Of a stretch of 64,000 nt of DNA, positions 36,512-45,830 are shown in pieces. Origin of the DNA: Lysobacter sp. GTDB lineage: Bacteria > Pseudomonadota > Gammaproteobacteria > Xanthomonadales > Xanthomonadaceae. The DNA is taken from contig JABFRN010000001.1 of the NCBI GenBank assembly GCA_013141175.1, forward strand, positions 2,996,001 to 3,060,000. The letters are read 5' to 3'. The notes below the pieces were generated by a model that had not been told where the DNA came from, made no database searches, and saw only the letters and a list, made by a program, of their open reading frames with translations. The first letter of the stretch is position 1, and each line of letters opens with the position of its first letter. Made by a program: the position numbers and the translations under genes.

Positions 36512-38518
36512 ATGTCCACCGAAACCCCCGCCTTGCGTTTCGCCGATCTCGGTCTGGCCGAGGGCGTGATGGCCGCAGTGAAAGAGGTCGGGTACGAGAC
36601 CCCGTCGCCGATCCAGGCCGCGACCATTCCGGCGCTGATGGCCGGTCGCGACGTGCTCGGACAGGCCCAGACCGGCACCGGCAAGACCGCCGCGTTCGCC
36701 CTGCCGCTGCTGTCGCGGCTGGACCTGAGCAAGACCAAACCGCAGGTGCTGGTGCTGGCGCCCACGCGCGAGCTCGCGATCCAGGTCGCCGAAGCCTTCC
36801 AGCGCTACGCCAACAAGCTTCCGGGCTTCCACGTGCTGCCGATCTACGGCGGCCAGAGCTATTACCCGCAGTTGCAGGCGCTGAAGCGCGGCGTGCATGT
36901 CGTCGTCGGCACGCCGGGCCGGGTCATCGATCATCTCGATCGCGGCACGCTCGATCTGTCCGAACTCAAGGCGCTGGTGCTGGACGAAGCCGACGAAATG
37001 CTGCGCATGGGCTTCATCGACGATGTCGAAACCGTGCTGAAGAAAGTGCCGGAAGCGCGCCAGGTCGCGCTGTTCTCGGCGACCATGCCCAGCCAGATCC
37101 GCCGTATCGCCCAGACCTACCTGCGCGACCCGGCGGAAGTCACCATCGCCGCCAAGACCACCACCGCGACGAATATCCGCCAGCGTTTCTGGTTCGTCAG
37201 CGGTCTGCACAAACTCGATGCGCTGACCCGCATCCTCGAAGCCGAACCCTACGATGCGATGCTGGTGTTCGCGCGCACCAAGCTGGGCACCGATGAGCTC
37301 GCCGAAAAGCTGCAGGCGCGCGGTCTCGCCGCCGCCGCGATCAACGGCGATGTGCAACAGGCGCAGCGCGAGAAGACCATCCAGAATCTCAAGGACGGCA
37401 AGATCGACATCCTCGTCGCCACCGATGTGGCGGCGCGCGGCCTCGACGTCGAACGCATCACGCATGTCCTGAATTACGACATCCCCTACGACACCGAGAG
37501 CTACGTCCACCGTATCGGCCGCACCGGCCGCGCCGGCCGCAGCGGCGAAGCGATCCTGTTCGTCAGCCCGCGCGAGAAGGGCATGCTGCGCGCGATCGAA
37601 CGCGCCACCCGCCAGCCGATCGAGGAAATGCAGCTGCCGACGGTCGAGAGCGTCAATGACGCCCGCGTCACCCGGTTCCTTGCGCGCATCACCGAAACGC
37701 TTGCGCTGGACGAGAACAGCGGCGGCGATATCGGCCTGTATCGCGAACTGGTCGAACGCTACGAGCGCGAGCAGAACGTGCCGGCGATCGAAGTCGCCGC
37801 AGCGCTGGCCAAACTGCTGCAGGGCGATACGCCGCTGCTGCTCGCTCCGGACCGCAAACAGCCGCCGTTCGCGCAGCAGCGCGAATACGCAGAGCGCGCG
37901 CAGCGTGCCGACCGTGGCGGCGACCGCAGCGGCGACCGCAGCGGCGACCGGGGAGAGCGCCCGCAGCGCGAACCTCGCGATGCGCAGGGCTTTTCCGAGC
38001 GCGCGCCCCGCGAACGTCCCGCCAGGGAATTCGCGCCGAAGAAAGACTTCGCGCCGCGTTCCGCGCCGGAGCCGGGCATGGAGACATACCGCATCGAGGT
38101 CGGTCACATGCACGGCGTGAAGCCGGGCAATATCGTCGGCGCGATCGCCAACGAGGCCGAGCTCGACAGCAAATACATCGGCCGCATCGACATCCACGAC
38201 GATCACTCGATCCTGGACTTGCCCGAAGGCATGCCGAAACCGCTGCTGATGCATCTGAAGAAAGTCCGCGTGTCCGGGCAACCGCTGCGCCTGCAGCGGC
38301 TGGATGAAGTGGGCAGCGCGGGGCAGGGCGCTGCGGGGCATGAAGGCGGCGATTACCCGCCCAGGCCGCGCAGCTTCAAGCCGCACGGAGACAAGCCGCA
38401 TGGCGACAAACCGCGCGCGCCCAGGCCGCACTTCGCCAAGCCGCATGCCGGCAAGCCCGCGCCGAAAACGCATCGCAAAGGCCCGCCGACCAGCGACCGG
38501 CCGAAGCCGAAGACGTGA
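36512..38518 (+). CDS. deaD: DEAD-box RNA helicase, DeaD/CsdA-like
   Basis: The 668-residue helicase has full DEAD motifs (QTGTGKTAAF, PTRELAIQV, GTPGRVIDHL, VLDEADEML, SATMP, ARGLDVERI, HRIGRTGRAG), the CsdA-type dimerisation/RNA-binding region and a DbpA-like RNA-binding domain at about 525-600 (TYRIEVGHMHGVKPGNIVGAI). A low-complexity linker contains tandem GDRSGDRSGDR repeats near residue 470-480, and the basic tail has two KPHGDKPHGD units. These disordered basic segments aid RNA binding and cold-adaptation roles in the family. It is likely the cold-shock and ribosome-assembly helicase. Confidence 0.93.
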   Translation: MSTETPALRFADLGLAEGVMAAVKEVGYETPSPIQAATIPALMAGRDVLGQAQTGTGKTAAFALPLLSRLDLSKTKPQVLVLAPTRELAIQVAEAFQRYANKLPGFHVLPIYGGQSYYPQLQALKRGVHVVVGTPGRVIDHLDRGTLDLSELKALVLDEADEMLRMGFIDDVETVLKKVPEARQVALFSATMPSQIRRIAQTYLRDPAEVTIAAKTTTATNIRQRFWFVSGLHKLDALTRILEAEPYDAMLVFARTKLGTDELAEKLQARGLAAAAINGDVQQAQREKTIQNLKDGKIDILVATDVAARGLDVERITHVLNYDIPYDTESYVHRIGRTGRAGRSGEAILFVSPREKGMLRAIERATRQPIEEMQLPTVESVNDARVTRFLARITETLALDENSGGDIGLYRELVERYEREQNVPAIEVAAALAKLLQGDTPLLLAPDRKQPPFAQQREYAERAQRADRGGDRSGDRSGDRGERPQREPRDAQGFSERAPRERPAREFAPKKDFAPRSAPEPGMETYRIEVGHMHGVKPGNIVGAIANEAELDSKYIGRIDIHDDHSILDLPEGMPKPLLMHLKKVRVSGQPLRLQRLDEVGSAGQGAAGHEGGDYPPRPRSFKPHGDKPHGDKPRAPRPHFAKPHAGKPAPKTHRKGPPTSDRPKPKT

Positions 38519-38622
38519 ACGTGCGCTGCCGTACGTGACGCAATTCGCACCATACGCCTACGCACGCATTGCGATGTTGCCCCGGGGCCCACACAATGGG
38601 TCATCACTTGGGAGCCAACCGC

Positions 38623-39660
38623 GTGAACGACACTGCGACTGCAACAGCAACCGATTCCCTCAAACACCATGCGTCGCAACTGCGCCAGCGTTGCGCGCAG
38701 TTCGCTGAACCCATCGCCAGCCGGGCTGTCTGGCAGCTGATCAATACGCTCGTGCCATTCGCCGCGCTCTGGGGCCTGATGGCGTGGAGCGTGATCGACG
38801 AGTGGAACTATCTCTGGACACTGCTGTTGTCCTTGCCGACCGCAGGCCTGTATGTGCGGACGTTCATCATCCAGCACGACTGCGGGCATGGTTCCTTCTT
38901 CGCCAGTCAGCGCACCAACGACATGGTCGGCCGCTGTCTCGGCGTGATCACGCTGTTCCCGTACGGATACTGGAAGAAGACCCACGCCATCCACCACGGC
39001 ACGTCCGGCAATCTCGATCGGCGCGAAGTCGGCGATATCGAAACCCTGACCGTCGCCGAATACCGTCAGCGTTCCTGGTTCGGTCGCTTCGCGTATCGTT
39101 TCTACCGCAGTACGCCCGTGCTGCTGGGCATCGGCCCGATGTACCAGTTCGTGATCAAGCATCGCTTCCCGTTCGACATGCCGTTCACATGGAAGCGCGA
39201 ATGGATGAGCGTGCTGCTCAACAATCTCGCGCTCGCGATCGTCTTCGTCGCGATGTGGTGGACGGTCGGCTGGCACATCGCGCTGCTCGTGCATCTCCCG
39301 GTGGTGCTGATCGCCGGTGCTGCGGGCGTGTGGCTGTTCTATGTGCAGCACACCTTCGAGGGCGCCTACTGGGCGCGCGGCGAGAAATGGAATTCGCTCG
39401 ATGCGGCGGTGTCCGGCAGCTCGTTCTACGATCTGCCGCGGGTCGTGCACTGGTTCACCGGCAACATCGCCTACCACCACATCCACCACCTCGCCAGCCG
39501 CATTCCCAACTATCGTCTGCGCGAAGCCTTCGAATCCAGCCCGGTCCTGCAAACGGCGCCACGGTTGACCTTCTGGTCCAGCCTGCGCTGCGCACGGCTG
39601 AAACTGTGGGACGAGGATCTGCAGCAGCTGGTGGGCTTTCCGCGACGCGCCCGCGCCTGA
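38623..39660 (+). CDS. Membrane fatty acid desaturase
   Basis: The protein has 345 residues from a GTG at 38623 (GGAG with 8 nt spacing); ATG 38596 is an alternative adding nine residues. The three histidine boxes of membrane di-iron desaturases are HDCGH (85-89), HAIHH (121-125) and HHIHH (285-289), separated by paired hydrophobic segments. This is the acyl-lipid type that introduces double bonds into membrane fatty acids. It follows the deaD-like helicase by about 100 bp on the same strand; a shared role in cold response is plausible but inferred. Confidence 0.91.
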   Translation: MNDTATATATDSLKHHASQLRQRCAQFAEPIASRAVWQLINTLVPFAALWGLMAWSVIDEWNYLWTLLLSLPTAGLYVRTFIIQHDCGHGSFFASQRTNDMVGRCLGVITLFPYGYWKKTHAIHHGTSGNLDRREVGDIETLTVAEYRQRSWFGRFAYRFYRSTPVLLGIGPMYQFVIKHRFPFDMPFTWKREWMSVLLNNLALAIVFVAMWWTVGWHIALLVHLPVVLIAGAAGVWLFYVQHTFEGAYWARGEKWNSLDAAVSGSSFYDLPRVVHWFTGNIAYHHIHHLASRIPNYRLREAFESSPVLQTAPRLTFWSSLRCARLKLWDEDLQQLVGFPRRARA

Positions 39661-39797
39661 GCCTGAGCGCCCGTACAACCCGGGCGCCCAAAGCGGGGTG
39701 CTGGGTGCAGCGCCGACGGTTTTGACCGGGTTCTCTTGCCATTGCATCGTGGCTGGTGTTCGATAGCCGCAGGTCAAGGGGAATGCGGAGTCAGGGC

Positions 39798-41711
39798 ATG
39801 GGGAATCACGGATCGATGCGCGGCGCCATCGTCGTGTTGACGGTGTGGGCGGCGGGTCTTTCGGCGCATGCCGCGCCGCCAGCGCCGACGCTGGAAGACA
39901 TCCTCAAGCCGAGCCAGCACGACATCGTGAAGATTTCGCCGAACGGCAAATACGTCGCGGCGACCGTGCGCAAACCCGAGAACAACCAGAACCGGATGCT
40001 GCTCGCGATCATCGACCGCGAGACCAACAAGCCGGTGCGGGTGCTGGATCCCGAGGAAAAGGCCGAAATCAGCCGTGTCTGGTGGGTCAACGACCAGCGG
40101 CTGTACGTGATGTCCACGTGGGGCGGCGACAATGTCCAGCAGTATTACCTCGATCCGCGGATCGTCGCGATCAACGTCGACGGCAGCCGGATCCGGTCGT
40201 TCTACGCGACGATCGTCGATACGCTGGTCGACGATGACGAACACCTGCTGATCGAACGTTGCGCGAAGGACACCCACAAGGGTTGCCTCACCTATGTGCA
40301 GAAAGTCGACGAAGACCACTGGAAGGGCCCGCGCATCGCCGATGCGCCCGCAGTCGACACTTCGTTCTTCACCGACAACGCGGGGCATGTGCTGTTCGCG
40401 TCGGCGTGGAGCGACGACCGCATCCAGAAGGTGTGGATCCGCAAGGGCGAGGGCTGGGAGGTCTTCAACGACGAAGCGCTGAGCGGCGTCGAGATCGGGC
40501 TCATCGGCACCTCGCGCGACGACCGTCAGGTATTCATTCTCACCGAACGCAAGACCGGCCCCGACGTGATCGAGCGCTTGACCTTCGCCACCGGCGAACG
40601 CACCGAGGTCATGAGCGACCCTGTTCTGGATCCGGCATTCGTGGTGTGGTCGGCCGATGGCCGTCAGCCGATTGGCGCAGCCTATGGGCTCGGAGTGCCG
40701 CGCGCGCGTTTCTGGGACGCTGCGGACCCCGATGCCAAACTGCTGCGCGGCATGGAAAAGGCGTTTCCCGAAGATGCGGTGGCGTTCGCCAATGGTTCGC
40801 GCGACGGGCAACACATCGTCGTCAATGTCTGGAGCGATCGCGACCCCGGTAGTTTCTATCTGCTCGACCGCGCGACCAGACGCATGGATCTGGTCGCGCG
40901 GGTCAAGCCGTGGCTCAGTCCGGATACGCTGGCGCACAGCGAACCGATCGCCTTCACCACCCGCGATGGAATCGAACTGCATGGATATCTGACGATGCCC
41001 AACACGACGACGACCCCGCCTCCGCTGGTGGTGATGCCGCATGGCGGCCCCTTCGATGTGAAGGACGAATGGAGCTACGACGAGGAGTCGCAGATTCTCG
41101 CCGCCAACGGTTACGCGGTATTGCGCGTCAATTACCGCGGCTCCGATGGGCTGGGTCAGGCGTTCGAGCGCTCCGGCTACCGGCAATGGGGCCTGAAGAT
41201 CATGGACGACATTGTCGACGGCACACGCTGGGCGATGGCCGGCGGACGCATCGACTCGAAGCGGGTCTGCATCTGGGGCACCAGTTTCGGGGGCTACGCG
41301 GCGCTGATGGGCATCGTGCGCGAGCCCGAGCTGTACCGTTGCGCGATCTCCACCGCTGGCCCGACCAATCTCATCATCACCCGCAAGTGGGGAGACACCC
41401 ATCAGAGCGAATGGGGCCGCAACTATCTGGACGAAGCCGTCGGCGACAACGAAGTGGCGCTGTACGAACAGTCGCCGGTGAAGCATGTGGCGAAGATCAA
41501 GGTGCCCGTGCTGTTGATACATGGCAATCACGATCCACGGGTGTCGTTCGAGCACGCCCGGGCGATGGTCGCGGCGATGGAGAAGGCGGGCAAGCCGATG
41601 GAGACTTTCTTTTTCGACGACGAGACGCATGGTATCTATGGCGATGAGAACCGTCGCGAGTACTACGGTCGGGTGCTGAAATTCCTGCGCACGAACATCG
41701 GGGCGCAATGA
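39798..41711 (+). CDS. Exported prolyl oligopeptidase family (S9) peptidase
   Basis: The 637-residue protein has a signal peptide (cleavage near AHA-AP), a beta-propeller-like region (about 45-370) and a C-terminal alpha/beta hydrolase domain with Ser496 in GTSFGGYAAL, Asp579 in HGNHDPRV and His611 in ETHGIYG. This is the S9C-type acylaminoacyl/dipeptidyl peptidase group common in Xanthomonadaceae. Among three in-frame ATGs (39783, 39798, 39816), the second has GGAG at 7 nt. Likely periplasmic peptide degradation. Confidence 0.9.
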   Translation: MGNHGSMRGAIVVLTVWAAGLSAHAAPPAPTLEDILKPSQHDIVKISPNGKYVAATVRKPENNQNRMLLAIIDRETNKPVRVLDPEEKAEISRVWWVNDQRLYVMSTWGGDNVQQYYLDPRIVAINVDGSRIRSFYATIVDTLVDDDEHLLIERCAKDTHKGCLTYVQKVDEDHWKGPRIADAPAVDTSFFTDNAGHVLFASAWSDDRIQKVWIRKGEGWEVFNDEALSGVEIGLIGTSRDDRQVFILTERKTGPDVIERLTFATGERTEVMSDPVLDPAFVVWSADGRQPIGAAYGLGVPRARFWDAADPDAKLLRGMEKAFPEDAVAFANGSRDGQHIVVNVWSDRDPGSFYLLDRATRRMDLVARVKPWLSPDTLAHSEPIAFTTRDGIELHGYLTMPNTTTTPPPLVVMPHGGPFDVKDEWSYDEESQILAANGYAVLRVNYRGSDGLGQAFERSGYRQWGLKIMDDIVDGTRWAMAGGRIDSKRVCIWGTSFGGYAALMGIVREPELYRCAISTAGPTNLIITRKWGDTHQSEWGRNYLDEAVGDNEVALYEQSPVKHVAKIKVPVLLIHGNHDPRVSFEHARAMVAAMEKAGKPMETFFFDDETHGIYGDENRREYYGRVLKFLRTNIGAQ

Positions 41712-41745
41712 TGCCGTCCACTTCACCTTGGCCGAGGAGCGCGCG

Positions 41746-42732
41746 ATGATCATCCCCGAATACTGGGCCGAGGCCCGCCTGCAGCATCGCGAGCGCAAGC
41801 GCCAGATCACGGTGCGCCGGTTCGGCTGGTCGGATGTCGGCGAAGCCGAAGCGCAGGCGCACGCGGACGTTCGCGTGCGCGAGGCGTTGGAACGCGTACT
41901 GGCGGGCGAGAAATTGCCGCGCCGCGAGCGTCGGGTCGCCTACAACGGCGCGGATGGCATGCCGATCCGCGAAGAGATCGTCGACCGTGCCGGCGATACC
42001 GTCATCACCCGCAACGGTTACGGTGCGCTGTGCCTGAACACGCCGAACGTGCTGTTCGCCGATATCGATTTCGCAGTTCACGCCCGTCCGCGCCAGGTGC
42101 TGGCATCGATGATCTTCGTGTTCGCGACGATCGTCGTCGTGATGATCGCAGGCCTGCATTTTTCAGCAGCCCCGTCGCTGATCGTCGGGTTCTTCGCATC
42201 GCTGTTGCTTGGCGTGCCGCTGCCCGGCGCGTTGCGCAAGTCGTTCGCGGCATTGCAGGGCGGCCACGAGCAGGTCGCGATCCGGCGCGTGCGCCGTTTC
42301 CTGGCGGCGCATCCGAGCTGGAGCATGCGCGTCTATCGCACGCCTGCGGGATTGCGTCTGCTGGCCATGCACCGGCTGTTCGATCCGCGCGAAGTCGAGG
42401 TCAAGGCGTGCTTCGACGCGCTCGGCGTCGATCCCATGTATGCACGGATGTGCTTCAACCAGAACTGTTTCCGCGCGCGGATCAGCCCGAAGCCGTGGCG
42501 CATGGGTCTGCAGCGGATGCGGCCACCGTACTCGGCGGCCTGGCGGCCCGAACACGCCGGCTTGCCGGCACGCCGCCAGTGGATCGAGACCTATGAGCGC
42601 GAAGCGCAGGCGTACGCCGCGTGTCGTTTTGTCGAGATGCTCGGGAGCGGGGCGTCCGATCCGCATGCCGATGCCGTGCGGGAGTTGCACGACGCGTTCT
42701 GCCGGGCGGACCAGGATCTGAAGATCGCCTGA
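41746..42732 (+). CDS. Membrane protein of unknown function
   Basis: The product has 328 residues with two close transmembrane segments (about 124-146 and 148-165: LASMIFVFATIVVVMIAGL and LIVGFFASLLLGVPLPG) between two soluble parts. The N-terminal part is charged (EARLQHRERKRQITVRRFGWS); the C-terminal part has a conserved-looking block around residues 190-290 (VYRTPAGLRLLAMHRLFDP, ARMCFNQNCFRARISPKPW). GAGGAG 6 nt upstream fixes the start. I do not recognise the family; a transferase acting on the cytoplasmic face is only a guess. Confidence 0.7.
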   Translation: MIIPEYWAEARLQHRERKRQITVRRFGWSDVGEAEAQAHADVRVREALERVLAGEKLPRRERRVAYNGADGMPIREEIVDRAGDTVITRNGYGALCLNTPNVLFADIDFAVHARPRQVLASMIFVFATIVVVMIAGLHFSAAPSLIVGFFASLLLGVPLPGALRKSFAALQGGHEQVAIRRVRRFLAAHPSWSMRVYRTPAGLRLLAMHRLFDPREVEVKACFDALGVDPMYARMCFNQNCFRARISPKPWRMGLQRMRPPYSAAWRPEHAGLPARRQWIETYEREAQAYAACRFVEMLGSGASDPHADAVRELHDAFCRADQDLKIA

Positions 42733-42768
42733 GACCATGACCGTTCGTCGGGAAGGCGATGGCCGGCA

Positions 42769-42807
42769 TTGCACTGTTTCTATATTTCCATGATTATGGA
42801 AATATAG
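42769..42807 (+). promoter_or_regulatory. Promoter of the ars operon overlapped by a perfect palindromic operator
   Basis: TTGCAC (42769-42774) and GATTAT (42792-42797) are spaced by 17 bp, a good sigma-70 promoter. CTATATTTCCAT (42780-42791) and ATGGAAATATAG (42796-42807) are perfect 12-bp arms around GATT, so the operator covers the -10 region. Bound repressor would block polymerase, as for ArsR-family sites. The operator is AT-rich in a GC-rich neighbourhood and stands 54 bp upstream of arsI. Confidence 0.85.
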
Positions 42808-42861
42808 ATGGTGACCCCGCCATTCGCGCACCGCCAGCCGTCCGTAACCTGGAGACCACCG

Positions 42862-43497
42862 ATGAAACGCTTCCATGTGCATGTGTCCGTTCGCGATATC
42901 GAAGAAAGCGTGCGCTTCTATTCGAGCCTGTTCGCCGCCGTGCCGAGCGTGCATGAGCGCGACTACGCGAAATGGATGCTCGACGACCCTCGGGTGAACT
43001 TTGCGATCTCCACCCGCAGCGGTACGCCCGGCATCGATCATCTCGGCATCCAGGCCGAAAACGCCGACGAGCTGGTCGAACTCGGTGCGCGTCTCGATGC
43101 CGCCGGCCAGGCGGTGGTGCCTGAAGCGGGGGCCGAATGCTGCCACGCCCGGTCGGACAAATTCTGGAGTGAGGATCCGCAGGGCACACGTTGGGAGGCG
43201 TTCCACACCGTCGGACGCATCGCCAGCTACCACGGTGCGAAGCAAGGTTGCGATCTGAGTTCGGCGCGCGCTGCGGATCTGAAAGCCATGAGCGGGGCAT
43301 CGTTGACCGATACCGATGCGACCATCGCAAGAGAGCCCTGCTGCGACGACACCACGCCGCAGGGTGTGTGCTGCGCCCCGAAGCCGGATCGCCCGGCCGA
43401 CGCTCCATGCTGCGGCCCTGTGAAACAGGCAGCGAAGAAAATCGGGTGCGCGGTAGCCGGTTGCGGTGATGCGCGCAACTCGGGGGCGCATCCATGA
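42862..43497 (+). CDS. arsI: ArsI-type C-As lyase (VOC family)
   Basis: The 211-residue protein is a glyoxalase/VOC fold enzyme. The vicinal cysteines Cys93-Cys94 in GAECCHARSDKFW match the trivalent methylarsenite-binding pair of ArsI, and metal ligands are offered by N-terminal HVHVSV, His60 in IDHLGIQ and Glu112 in WEAFHT. ArsI uses iron and oxygen to demethylate methylarsenite to arsenite. After about residue 150 a cysteine-rich tail (EPCCDDT, VCCAPK, PCCGPV, GCAVAGCG) carries three further CC pairs, which could bind arsenic or other thiophilic metals. It is first in an operon with arsC and acr3. Confidence 0.92.
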   Translation: MKRFHVHVSVRDIEESVRFYSSLFAAVPSVHERDYAKWMLDDPRVNFAISTRSGTPGIDHLGIQAENADELVELGARLDAAGQAVVPEAGAECCHARSDKFWSEDPQGTRWEAFHTVGRIASYHGAKQGCDLSSARAADLKAMSGASLTDTDATIAREPCCDDTTPQGVCCAPKPDRPADAPCCGPVKQAAKKIGCAVAGCGDARNSGAHP

Positions 43498-43994
43498 GCC
43501 ATCGCGTCTACAACATCCTGGTCCTGTGCACCGGCAATTCCGCGCGCAGCGTGATGGCCGAAGCCCTGCTGAATGTCCTGGGCAAAGGCCGTTTCCGCGC
43601 GTACAGCGCGGGCAGCAAACCGAGTGGGCACGTGCAGCCGATGGCGGTGGAGCTGGCGGCGAATCTCGGCTACGACATCGCGCAACTGCGCAGCAAATCC
43701 TGGGGCGAGTTCGCCGCGCCAGGAGCGCCGGAGATGGATCTCGTCATCACGGTCTGCGACAACGCTGCAGGCGAAGCTTGTCCGGTGTGGTTCGGCACGC
43801 CGATGACCGCACATTGGGGCGTAGACGATCCGGCTGCCGTCGAAGGCGATGACGACATGCGACGACACGCGTACATGAAAGCGTTCGCTGAATTGCGCCG
43901 GCGTACGGACCTGCTGGTCGCGCTGCCGATCGAGAAACTCGACCGCCTTGTCGCCGAACAGAAGATCCGCGATATCGGGAAGATTGGCGAATGA
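43494..43994 (+). CDS. arsC: Arsenate reductase, low-molecular-weight phosphatase type
   Basis: The 166-residue enzyme has the P-loop LCTGNSARSVMAE with nucleophile Cys12 and Arg18 (CX5R). Cys88 in TVCDNAAGEACPVW and a further Cys95 are placed like the redox cysteines of this class. It reduces arsenate to arsenite, which the following Acr3 can export. Length is above the roughly 130-140 residues of thioredoxin-linked ArsC but normal for the branch found with Acr3 in Xanthomonadaceae. Overlaps arsI and acr3 by 4 bp each. Confidence 0.93.
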   Translation: MSHRVYNILVLCTGNSARSVMAEALLNVLGKGRFRAYSAGSKPSGHVQPMAVELAANLGYDIAQLRSKSWGEFAAPGAPEMDLVITVCDNAAGEACPVWFGTPMTAHWGVDDPAAVEGDDDMRRHAYMKAFAELRRRTDLLVALPIEKLDRLVAEQKIRDIGKIGE

Positions 43995-45076
43995 AATCCG
44001 GGATCAAAGCCGAAATTCCGGAACGTGCGCCGAAGAAACAGAAAATCGGCAATTTTGAGCGCTATCTGACGCTGTGGGTTGCGCTATGCATCGCGGTTGG
44101 AACCGTGCTGGGGCACCTGATGCCCGGCAATTTCGAGAAGATCGCAGCGCTCGAAATGGCCAACGTCAATTTCCCGATTGCCGGTCTGATCTGGGTGATG
44201 ATCATCCCGATGCTCATGAAGATAGACTATGGCGCCATGCGGAAAATCGGCGCGCATTGGAAAGGCATCGGTGTGACCTTGTCGATCAACTGGCTGGTCA
44301 AGCCGTTGTCGATGGCGCTGCTGGGCGGTTTTTTCCTGCGCCACGTATTCGTTGCGTATCTTCCTCCAGATCAGATCGATTCCTACATCGCGGGGCTCGT
44401 GCTGTTGGCTGCCGCGCCTTGCACAGCGATGGTGTTCGTCTGGAGCAATCTATGCGACGGAGAGCCGAACTTCACGCTCAGTCAGGTGGCGATCAACGAT
44501 GTGATCATGGTCTTCGCATTCGCGCCGATAGTGGCACTGCTGTTGGGCGTTTCGTCGATTGCCGTGCCGTGGGACACGCTCGCGCTCTCCGTCGGTCTGT
44601 ACATCGTCGTGCCGATCCTGATCGCGGCGGTATTGCGCCATGGCTTGCTGCGTCGCGGTGCATCCAGCCTGAAGGCCACACTCGCGGTCATGCAGCCTGC
44701 GTCCCTGGCGGCATTGCTCTTGACGCTGGTGCTCCTGTTCGGCTTCCAGGGCGAGCAGATCGTCCGTAAGCCGCTGATCATCGCGATGCTGGCAGTGCCG
44801 ATCCTGATCCAGGTCTATTTCAATTCCGCGCTCGCCTACTGGTTGAACCGGAAGCTGGGTGTCGAGCACTGCGTCGCGGGACCGTCTTCGCTGATCGCGG
44901 CGAGCAACTTCTTCGAGCTTGCGGTCGCTGCGGCAATCAGTCTGTTCGGAGTGCAGTCGGGCGCGGCATTGGCGACCGTCGTGGGTGTTTTGATCGAAGT
45001 GCCGGTCATGCTGTCGGTCGTGAAGATCGTCAACAGCAGCCGCAGTTGGTACGAGCAGGGATTGCGCGCGCGCTAA
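43991..45076 (+). CDS. acr3: Acr3-family arsenite efflux transporter
   Basis: The 361-residue, ten-helix inner-membrane transporter has the Acr3 signatures AAPCTAMVFVWSNLCDGEPNFTL (essential-type Cys144) and the later SLIAASNFFELAVAAAISLFG with the conserved Glu. It exports arsenite driven by the proton gradient. It follows arsC with a 4-bp overlap and ends 7 bp before a convergent gene. Codon use is slightly less GC-biased than the flanks, fitting an operon that has moved between strains. Confidence 0.94.
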   Translation: MKSGIKAEIPERAPKKQKIGNFERYLTLWVALCIAVGTVLGHLMPGNFEKIAALEMANVNFPIAGLIWVMIIPMLMKIDYGAMRKIGAHWKGIGVTLSINWLVKPLSMALLGGFFLRHVFVAYLPPDQIDSYIAGLVLLAAAPCTAMVFVWSNLCDGEPNFTLSQVAINDVIMVFAFAPIVALLLGVSSIAVPWDTLALSVGLYIVVPILIAAVLRHGLLRRGASSLKATLAVMQPASLAALLLTLVLLFGFQGEQIVRKPLIIAMLAVPILIQVYFNSALAYWLNRKLGVEHCVAGPSSLIAASNFFELAVAAAISLFGVQSGAALATVVGVLIEVPVMLSVVKIVNSSRSWYEQGLRAR

Positions 45077-45082
45077 TGCGCT

Positions 45083-45304
45083 TCAGCGGAGACCTTCGAC
45101 GTGGATATCGACATCCGCGATGCTGACGGTCTGGCCATCGCGGATCTTGCAGGTCTTGCGCAATTCCACCGCGCCATCCACGCGCACCGCGCCAGTGGCG
45201 ACCAGATGTTTGCCGGCTCCGCCGCTGTCGCAGATGCCGGTGAGCTTCAGCAACTGGTTCAATTCGACGTATTCGCGATCGAGTTCGAAATGGAGCGTGG
45301 GCAT
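45083..45304 (-). CDS. S4-domain RNA-binding protein (YbcJ-like)
   Basis: The 73-residue protein consists of an S4 fold: YVELNQLLKLTGICDSGGAGKHLVATGAVRVDG followed by IRDGQTVSIADVDIHV. This is the YbcJ family of small RNA-binding proteins with presumed roles in ribosome or tRNA biology. It is convergent with acr3. Confidence 0.88.
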   Translation of the reverse strand: MPTLHFELDREYVELNQLLKLTGICDSGGAGKHLVATGAVRVDGAVELRKTCKIRDGQTVSIADVDIHVEGLR

Positions 45305-45379
45305 TCGGCATTCCCGTGGCGATGAGCCGGTTCCGCAACCGGCGAAGTCGCGCGTAGGATACCGCTTGTCGCGAACATT

Positions 45380-45398
45380 GCTGACAGCATTTGTCAGC
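45380..45398. promoter_or_regulatory. Inverted-repeat operator upstream of the first VOC gene
   Basis: GCTGACA (45380-45386) and TGTCAGC (45392-45398) flank a 5-bp spacer, 44 bp before the start of the VOC gene at 45443. A near-identical site precedes the second VOC gene at the same distance. The YafY-type regulator encoded after them is the likely binder. Confidence 0.75.
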
Positions 45399-45442
45399 AG
45401 GGTTCGTGGATCCTAAGCCACTCCATCCCACAGGACATCCAC

Positions 45443-45817
45443 ATGCTCGCCTATACCACGCTCGGTACGAACGACCTGGCCCGCGCCGCCGCCTTCTACG
45501 ATGTCCTGCTCGCCGAAATCGGCGCCAAGCGGGTCATGGAAGAACCCGACTATTTCATCGCATGGGGCAACTCGCAGGAAGGCGCGGGTCTCGGCATCAC
45601 CTATCCCTTCGACAAGAATACGGCGACCGTCGGCAATGGCGTGATGGTGGCGCTGAATGCGATCAACCGCGAACAGGTCGATCGTGTGCATGCCAAGGCG
45701 CTCGAACTCGGCGGCACGGATGAAGGCGCGCCGGGCCAGCGTTCCCCGGGTTTCTATGCCGCTTATTTCCGCGATCTCGACGGCAACAAGCTCAACTGCT
45801 GCTACATGGGCGAATGA
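45443..45817 (+). CDS. VOC (glyoxalase/bleomycin resistance-like) protein 1
   Basis: The 124-residue single-domain protein begins MLAYTTLGTNDLARAAAFYDVLL and ends FYAAYFRDLDGNKLNCCYMG, the usual start and end of a VOC beta-alpha-beta-beta-beta module. A metal ligand His at the N-terminus is missing (Tyr/Thr instead), so it may bind a ligand without classic glyoxalase chemistry. AGGA 7 nt upstream supports the start. It is probably controlled by the inverted repeat at 45380. Confidence 0.88.
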   Translation: MLAYTTLGTNDLARAAAFYDVLLAEIGAKRVMEEPDYFIAWGNSQEGAGLGITYPFDKNTATVGNGVMVALNAINREQVDRVHAKALELGGTDEGAPGQRSPGFYAAYFRDLDGNKLNCCYMGE

Positions 45818-45830
45818 TCCCGGCGCGAGG

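Noticed and set aside
37904-37955. Direct repeats that could suggest a small array
   Set aside because: They are 12-bp tandem units encoding the GDRSGDRSGDR linker of the DeaD-like helicase, not spacers between repeats; no CRISPR array was seen in the window.
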